Of a DNA stretch of 64,000 nt, positions 57,677 to 64,000 are shown piece after piece (within the stretch, counting starts at the first letter, position 1; each line of letters opens with the position of its first letter). The notes below the pieces were generated by a model that searched no databases, was not told the origin of the DNA, and saw only the letters and a program-made list of their open reading frames with translations. The DNA lies in contig QAOA01007117.1 of NCBI GenBank assembly GCA_003255065.1, positions 259,259 to 323,258 on the forward strand, given 5' to 3'. The position numbers and the translations under genes are program-made. The DNA comes from Cercis canadensis. Its lineage: Eukaryota > Streptophyta > Magnoliopsida > Fabales > Fabaceae.

Positions 57677-60600
57677 TAGGCATAAAGGTTGAATTTAAAA
57701 TCTCTTGTAAATTATCCAAAACTGTCGCAACATATAGCGTTATTTATTTTGTAACCATCCATATATTTCAATGCAGTTATTTGTCATAAACAACGTGGTC
57801 CCTATTTTCCACCTTCCTTCCCCTTCTATTCTTCATAGTTAATTGTACTACATGAGTATAGCTCTTTAGTTGCCTCCTTCTAATCCTCTCCAACCCATGC
57901 CCAGAACTTGAACCCTAGACCTAGCTTTAACTACAATAATAGAGTGTCACAGCTGGCTAATTACTAGTTGATATACACGTTTCACTGACTAAATCCGTAC
58001 TTTATGCAAATTAGCCATGAAAAGCAATCCACTAGCACATGATACTGCAACTAAAGCAGCGACCAAATTCATTAAGGTGAGTAGCATCTATTAAGTACAA
58101 GAACACTGTCATACACAAAAAATGAAAGAATGCCATTCTTATCTTCGTAAAGATGCATGAATAATTAATTAGCCTGCACACTTGAAGCTAAACCATATAT
58201 GAGGTCATTAATTAGCTGCAACCTGCAGAATTGATAATTAATCCAAAGTAAACTAATAAAGTGTAAGTTATTCTTTTTAATTCGTATTTTTCTAGTAAGC
58301 AGTAACTTAATCATTGTAGCTACGTTTGGTAAAATACACACGTAAGCCGAATATTTTGGTAGCAATTTTAGTTTGGCGACAAAAATGAAAGACAAGACTT
58401 GACCTTGTATGGAGAAAAGACTGATGATATGGTACTTTAGCAACGGCACCCTAATGCATGTTACGTCTCTTCTGCACAATTTTGGAAATCTTAGCCATAG
58501 GGGTCCAATAACTTGTACCTTAAGTACTATGAGGATTTCAGTTTTATAGGACCACAATCCCTCTTAAACTTTAAAAATAACCCATAAAATTAATTATAAT
58601 GCTAATTAATCTAATTGAAGAAACAATTAAACTGTACGTGAAGATTGAGTGGATAGTGGATAGTGGATAGATGCTTCAAGTGCACCTTGCTAAGTGATTT
58701 GATTTCAATAATTGTCCTCGATCGGTTTATTAGCAGTATCGAAAGGAGAAAGCAAGTTAATTAAAACATTGCAGTAAGGTCAGAAGGCCATTAATTGTAC
58801 AACTGTACGTGTGAGGCATAATAGTGAGATTACTATTTTATAATGGTATCACATTCACATCGATATCTCATACATATTTTTTAATATGCATGTGAAATAG
58901 AGGCTGTGTATTCAAACAAGATGCTCCTATACGTAATCACATTATTCTTTATCATGTCCATATACCTGTACAAAAACATATTTAAATTTTCCTAGATAGA
59001 CCATTCTTCCATTTACTTTTTTTTAATTATAAAATACTAATTTAATTACAACTCAGGGGAGGGATAATGGAGAAATAAAAATTCTCCATCCTAGATTGAA
59101 TTAATGAGCAAGATATTAAACGGTTGATATATATCATTATTTCGGTTAGGGTATATCAGCCACTGAGCATAAGTCATATGGTAAGAAAGGATTAGTGGAG
59201 TTAGGTAGATATATAAATTAGGTTTAATTTCCCAAACGAAAACAACTAACAAAGTCTCTCACATAGAGATATTTGATAATTTCTGTTTAAAGATAGAAAC
59301 TTGGCTCTAATACCATGTTAAGAGGTAACAAAAGAGAGAAAGTGATTTATCATAAAATAAAGTCTTATTATTCACGTAACATTTATGTATTTATAACATT
59401 ATGGTGTATACATAAAGTCTAATATACCCTTAACTTAAAGTACAGTGAATCATAGTAGGGTTAATATTTTTTTCTCCATCCAATACTGTAAGGATTTTTT
59501 CATACCACAAAAGCCACTGCCAAATTTTGAATGTTTTTAATCGTATTAGAAAAAACCGTGGGTAATGAAAGACAGAACTCCTTTCCCAATTCGCCATTCC
59601 AATTGGTAATGAAAACAATTTTAGAAAATCTCATCGTGCTTCTTTTGTTCTTTTCTTGTTGTCTTTCCCTTGCTATAATTTTCTATGCCCTCCTTAATTA
59701 TCCTTTATGTCTCTCTCCATGATTAACTGCTCTCAAATGCACTAGAAAAATATGAACACAAAGTATTGAAATCTAACTCAACCAGTACTAATGACAGCGA
59801 ATGAGGCACTAAAAATAAAACATTGTGGTACCATCTGGCAATTTAAGAGACCACAAGTTTGCGGCGAAAACGATATGCAGTAGTGTTCCAAAGGACTTGT
59901 TGACATTTGATTTTAATCTTCAACTCATGATTTTGGAAATCATAATGGTCCAAACATTTCAAGAGTTAGTAACCTGTCTGGCCTTGCATGACATTTGTTA
60001 CTACGTATTGGACCACACTTTTCTCAAATATGCCAATAAAAAAAGCTAATTGCCAATCACATTGCTTTGGTGGTGAATCACACAACCAATCCCTGCAGCT
60101 AATTAGGCTTGGTGTAAAATCGAATAGAGCTTGCAATAACCCTTTTCTTCTCGATGCCGTTTTTGCAATTCATTGTTGAGTGTGGTTACACATTTACCTT
60201 CATACAAGTACACTATTTATTATGCTATTCTGCACTACTATTCCTCAAGACAAAGATGGAATGGAACATTCAAGCAGTAAATGCTGGGCTGTGAAAAACA
60301 TTAATATCAGCTCCTTTTGCTTTTGGAATAATGACTTGTTTCAAGTGATTCTGTGTACGCATTTTAATGTCTAATTGAAATTCTTAGTGCTTATTTAGAA
60401 AGATATTCTTACTGCTGTTGTTTCTCTGATTCTTACCTTATAACAAACATATTCCATTCTCCATCTTCTCTCTAAAGATTTAGGACAAAACTTATTTTAG
60501 GTAATTTTATTTAATTTTTTTTTGTTTAACTTCAATTAAAAATTTATGAAATAAAACAAAATTGACTATTATATGATTACATTTTGCATCCTCATTTGCA

Positions 60601-61761
60601 AAGTGAAATGATATCAGCTCCTTTTTGAGGTGAGGTTCCCAAATATGGAGATAAAGTTGAGAGGCTATGAAAGAGCTTTGGTGAAAGTGATATAGGAAAT
60701 AGTTGAACAAGAGCTTTAGTTTAGACCATGCAAGCTTTCTTTCATTAAATCTTCCATCCACTTTCTTTATGATTTTTTCTTAATCTTTGGTTACTTTTGG
60801 TACAAAATCCACTTCCTTATTTCTTTTCCTTTCTGACAAACTCCACATGCTCATGGAGAGAGGTCCAAGCCACAGACCCACCCACGTTATTTTGTCCACA
60901 TGGGAGTGGTAGGAAATGACCTTAGCAGATCTGACCCACACATTCACACACACCTATCCCACTTCTCCTTCCCCTCTCACTATTCTTTTATTAAATATTT
61001 TGAGTAATATTAATTACACTCATTAATTCATATTCACACTCCATACTTGTTACAATAGTATACACACATAAAAATATATATTATTTCTATACATACATAG
61101 TATTATCTAAATTTAATTGGACCTACACTAATTCACTTAAATTTTTATTTGACACCGATTAAATTTCCTACATTTTTACATTAGAACAGCTTTGAACTAA
61201 ATTAATTAGGTATTATTGGCACTTACTAAGAAATATATTTTTCTGACACTCACGAATAAATATTTTTTTAGGTACTAAACAATAATTATTTCAATTTTCA
61301 TTTTCTTATTACACTTGCAAAATTTACAAAATTTGAGTGTAAATCTAATTAATACGAAATTAGTATTATTCTTTATATTTAAATTATGTTGTATGCATAC
61401 TAAATATCAATTTGAATCTTTTTTAGTTATTAGATAGATAAAATTAAAGATAAATTTTGAAATCTAAAACTTTAAATTTTTAAGAGATTTTTAGATTAAT
61501 TGTGTTACGTGTGTAATATAAACTCAAATCATTTAATTAGACTCATCTATATTTTTATTTGTATGGTTAATATTGTACCAATTAAGCAGTATAAGTGAGT
61601 GTAAAATATAATAAATAGTGTGCATTAACAAGTCTCCCTCTCTACTCGGATTTGACCCCCAAATTCCACTCTTCTTTCCCTCTCTCTTACGTAATGTAAT
61701 TAAAAGGTTGTCACTACTTGTTATTCTTGATAGTAGGTTGATTTTTCCAGCATTTGCTTCA

Positions 61762-61769
61762 TATATAAA
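61762..61769 (+). promoter_or_regulatory. TATA box of the LONGIFOLIA-type gene
   Basis: tatataaa is flanked by GC-richer bases and followed 30 bases later by a C-rich stretch typical of a plant transcription start (near 61795). The leader to the ATG at 62385 would be about 590 bases and may hold an intron. Confidence 0.6.
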
Positions 61770-62384
61770 ACACCACAATTCCTCTCATACACTCTAGCTT
61801 CTAGCTGCCACAACTAGAGAGAACAAAAAGATAAAACTAATCCTTTGTTCTGTGGGCAAACCCAGGAGAACAAAACATCTCTTCTTGGGTCCATCAAATT
61901 TCCCTGCATCACTAGCTGCTGAAGACTAGAGGTAGCACTTTCGAATTGCGTCTTTTCTACTTCTCTTTGCTTCTTCTGCCATTGCAGAAGATATTCTCTT
62001 CCTTGTTTATGTGAAAACCCAACATTTCATTTTTATAATTTCCTTCTCTGCATCTCTTTCTTCCCTGTTTGAATCTGTTCATGGACATTCTCTCCCATTC
62101 TCTTTATTATAATGTTTAACAGATAAAAATAACTCGATGAAATTCACATAACCTAGTCTTGGTCCATGTTCTGCATAGTATATTTTTTAGTCAATGCACC
62201 ATTACTGTCTTCTCTGAAAGCTTATAAATTCTGAAAGCCAAATTTTCTTGACATTTTAAATTCTTTTATCTCCATTGAAGCACAAAAGTGAAAAGTCTCT
62301 TCCTTTTCTGCATTTTGTGAGAGACAGTGAGATGGTGATTGCTTAGCTTTGTGGGGTGTGGAAAATTGAAGAGAAGGAGAAAAG

Positions 62385-64000
62385 ATGTCTGCAAAGGTTA
62401 TGAAATCCATGAAAGAAGAAAACCCAGAATTGCAGAAGCAAATTGGGTGCATTCATGGCTTCTTTCAGCTCTTTGACCGTCACCGTTTCCTCACAGGGCA
62501 ACGCAGTAGCAGCCACAGTCAGAACAGTGTTACCCCAGGTATTAAAATTTTGCAATATACTCTGTTTATGGTCTGCATGCGTTGAAGGTAAAAAAGTGAT
62601 TTTGATAGCAGTGTTAATTTTCTTGGTATTTTATAATATTTTTAGAGGAAAAGATTGATGGAAAAAACTTGGTTTTCGGTCTCGAGAAAAAAAAAAAATC
62701 ACTTTCTTTTCTTCCAACTGTAATGGACTGACCATTCAGATAGCCTAGAATATGACAGTAATGTGTCCTTTCATGCAGTTGTATTCTTTTTTTCTTTTTT
62801 AATTTTCTTTTATTTTCATTGAATTCCTTTTTCTTGTTAGGTTGCAATTTTGATTTATTCTAATATTTTTTTAAATTTTAATTTTTAGGTAACTTGTTTT
62901 GTTGATCACTAATGTCAAGAATACATATTTTTCAAGTTTCAGTCTTAATCTATGAGTACAATGTGAAGACATTTTCACCCCCTTAAGGTTTCATCAGTTA
63001 CGAGGTTTTTGTTATGTGCTTGGTTAAGAAATAATTAAAGAAAATTGTTGTCCTTGAAAAATTCAGATTTCTATAAAATTGTTTTTCAATCGTTAGCTAG
63101 CTCCTAACAAATTGATCTAAAAATTGATGTTAAAAGATTATTTAAAATCTTATTATTTAGCATTACATCTGCATTTTTTTTTTCAAATTGTATTTAATTT
63201 GTATTGAAAATAGCGTATTTGCTTTAGTTAAAATTAGATAATATTAAATATGGCTGACAGTTAATTTCTTTGTAGTTTTTAATGAAAATCCTTGTTTATC
63301 TTTTCTTTTATTGCTAAAGGTACAACGAAAACCCAATTTGCAGATTGAAATTATATTTTGAAGTATATCTTAAAATTATTTTTCATTCTGAAAATTTTCA
63401 GAAATGTAAATTGATGTTTTCGAGTTTCCTGGTTCTATTCTGGCTTTTCTTAGTAGCTGCGCAATCTGTATCCCTAAATGGTTCAGTAGATATTTGATAT
63501 CACTGCCAAGTGCCAACTCTATTTCCTTCATTTCTCAGGTGGAAGAAGCAATCACACCAGGGAGCTAAATAGTACAACACAGAAAGCATCAGTAAGTTAA
63601 CAGTAGTTTAATTTAATTCACCAGAGAATTTTAGTTGAACAATTTAAGAGGATGCATTATGATTACAGGTGAAAAATCAGAAGGTTTCAAGAGAGAAGCA
63701 ACAATTTTCCACTGAATCATCAAGAACTTCTATGTCTTCATCTTCATCTAGCATGTCATCCCTTGAGTTTAGCAGAACAGTTCAGATAGAAGCATCATCA
63801 ATCACTCAAACCAGATTTCCAGCAACCCCCATTTCAGTAGCAGCAGTGAAGCAGTTTGATCCCCGAAGCCAGCAATCCCTTGATCTCCGTGACATTGTCA
63901 AAGACTCCATGCATAGAGAAGCTCAAGGATTGTCAGTAAAAACTGTGGCTAGAAAGGAAAAGGGTCATAGATTGAAATACATAGACTCCCCCAGGCCTTT
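62385..64000 (+). CDS. LNG: LONGIFOLIA/TRM-type protein, 5' part only
   Basis: The first three exons are visible: 62385-62538, 63539-63591 and 63669 to beyond the window end, with matching phases. The protein starts MSAKVMKSMKEENPELQKQI followed by GCIHGFFQLFDRHR, the conserved N-terminus of LONGIFOLIA (LNG1/LNG2) and related TON1-recruiting-motif proteins. Exon 3 contains a Ser-rich stretch, then FPATPISVAAVKQFDPRSQQ and LDLRDIVKDSMHREAQGLSV, the second typical family block. LONGIFOLIA proteins promote longitudinal cell and organ elongation and are associated with microtubules. The first intron is 1.0 kb. Only about 179 codons lie in the window; plant members are usually around 900-1100 residues, so most of the gene is outside. 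No defects seen. Confidence 0.88.

Larger units (their letters stand above)
54686..61760. other. Long intergenic region upstream of the LONGIFOLIA-type gene
   Basis: No supported gene. It contains the TA/GA compound microsatellite at 55326-55388, a (CA)n run near 56606-56619, a hAT-like fragment at 57480-57676, a 130-codon minus frame at 58165-58557 without any domain I know, and less AT-rich sequence at 59820-60300. The block at 60840-60980 is C-rich (cacccacgtt) and may be upstream promoter sequence. Confidence 0.5.

Noticed and set aside
58165-58557. 130-codon minus-strand frame
   Set aside because: No domain, no splice-supported extension, no start context; left as an unexplained open frame.
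1-64000. CRISPR arrays, operons, riboswitches, phage or bacterial genes
   Set aside because: All real genes are plant nuclear genes, most with GT-AG introns; no regularly spaced short repeats are present.

Overview
This window is nuclear DNA from a flowering plant. The genes are dicot-type, with GT-AG introns, and are separated by long AT-rich intergenic stretches full of small foldback transposons, SINE-like repeats and microsatellites. The proteins and repeats suggest a eudicot, possibly a woody rosid, but I cannot name the species. There is no sign of bacterial, organellar or viral gene organisation.

Left part (1-12 kb): a receptor/ligand neighbourhood. A relic of a malectin-type receptor kinase (CrRLK1L family) runs off the left edge. 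An intact intronless FERONIA-like CrRLK1L gene follows at 2860-5457 (+). Behind it lie three diverged copies of its 3' flank, and then two tandem genes for small secreted RALF-like peptides (8731-9078 and 11228-11614, +). RALF peptides are the known ligands of FERONIA-type receptors, so this proximity is the most interesting biology in the window. Both peptides are atypical: they lack the YISY motif and the dibasic processing site.

Middle part (12-36 kb): three housekeeping or cell-growth genes on the minus strand. They are eIF3 subunit m (10 coding exons, 410 aa), a SPIRAL1-like microtubule protein (2 coding exons plus a 5' leader intron, 137 aa) and a methylesterase-like alpha/beta hydrolase of the MES11-14 type (5 exons, 375 aa; the nucleophile Ser position is Asp). 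Between the last two lie a LINE-derived RNase H open frame, a 1.08-kb Mutator-like foldback element with a 10-bp target duplication, and an unidentified promoter/leader-like region near 23.6 kb.

Right part (36-64 kb): a gene-poor stretch with small transposons, then an FCP1/HAD-type phosphatase-like gene (50549-52692, +, 6 coding exons, 312 aa). Another gene-poor stretch follows, and finally the 5' end of a LONGIFOLIA/TRM-type gene that continues beyond base 64000.

Assembly caution: the window holds twelve single N characters. At six of them (9896, 11159, 24460, 39051, 46686, 47372) the sequence ending at the N is repeated immediately after it. This is the suffix-prefix signature of contig ends that overlap but were not merged. 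These 'tandem duplications' are best treated as assembly or haplotype artefacts, including an apparent third RALF copy at 10975-11158.
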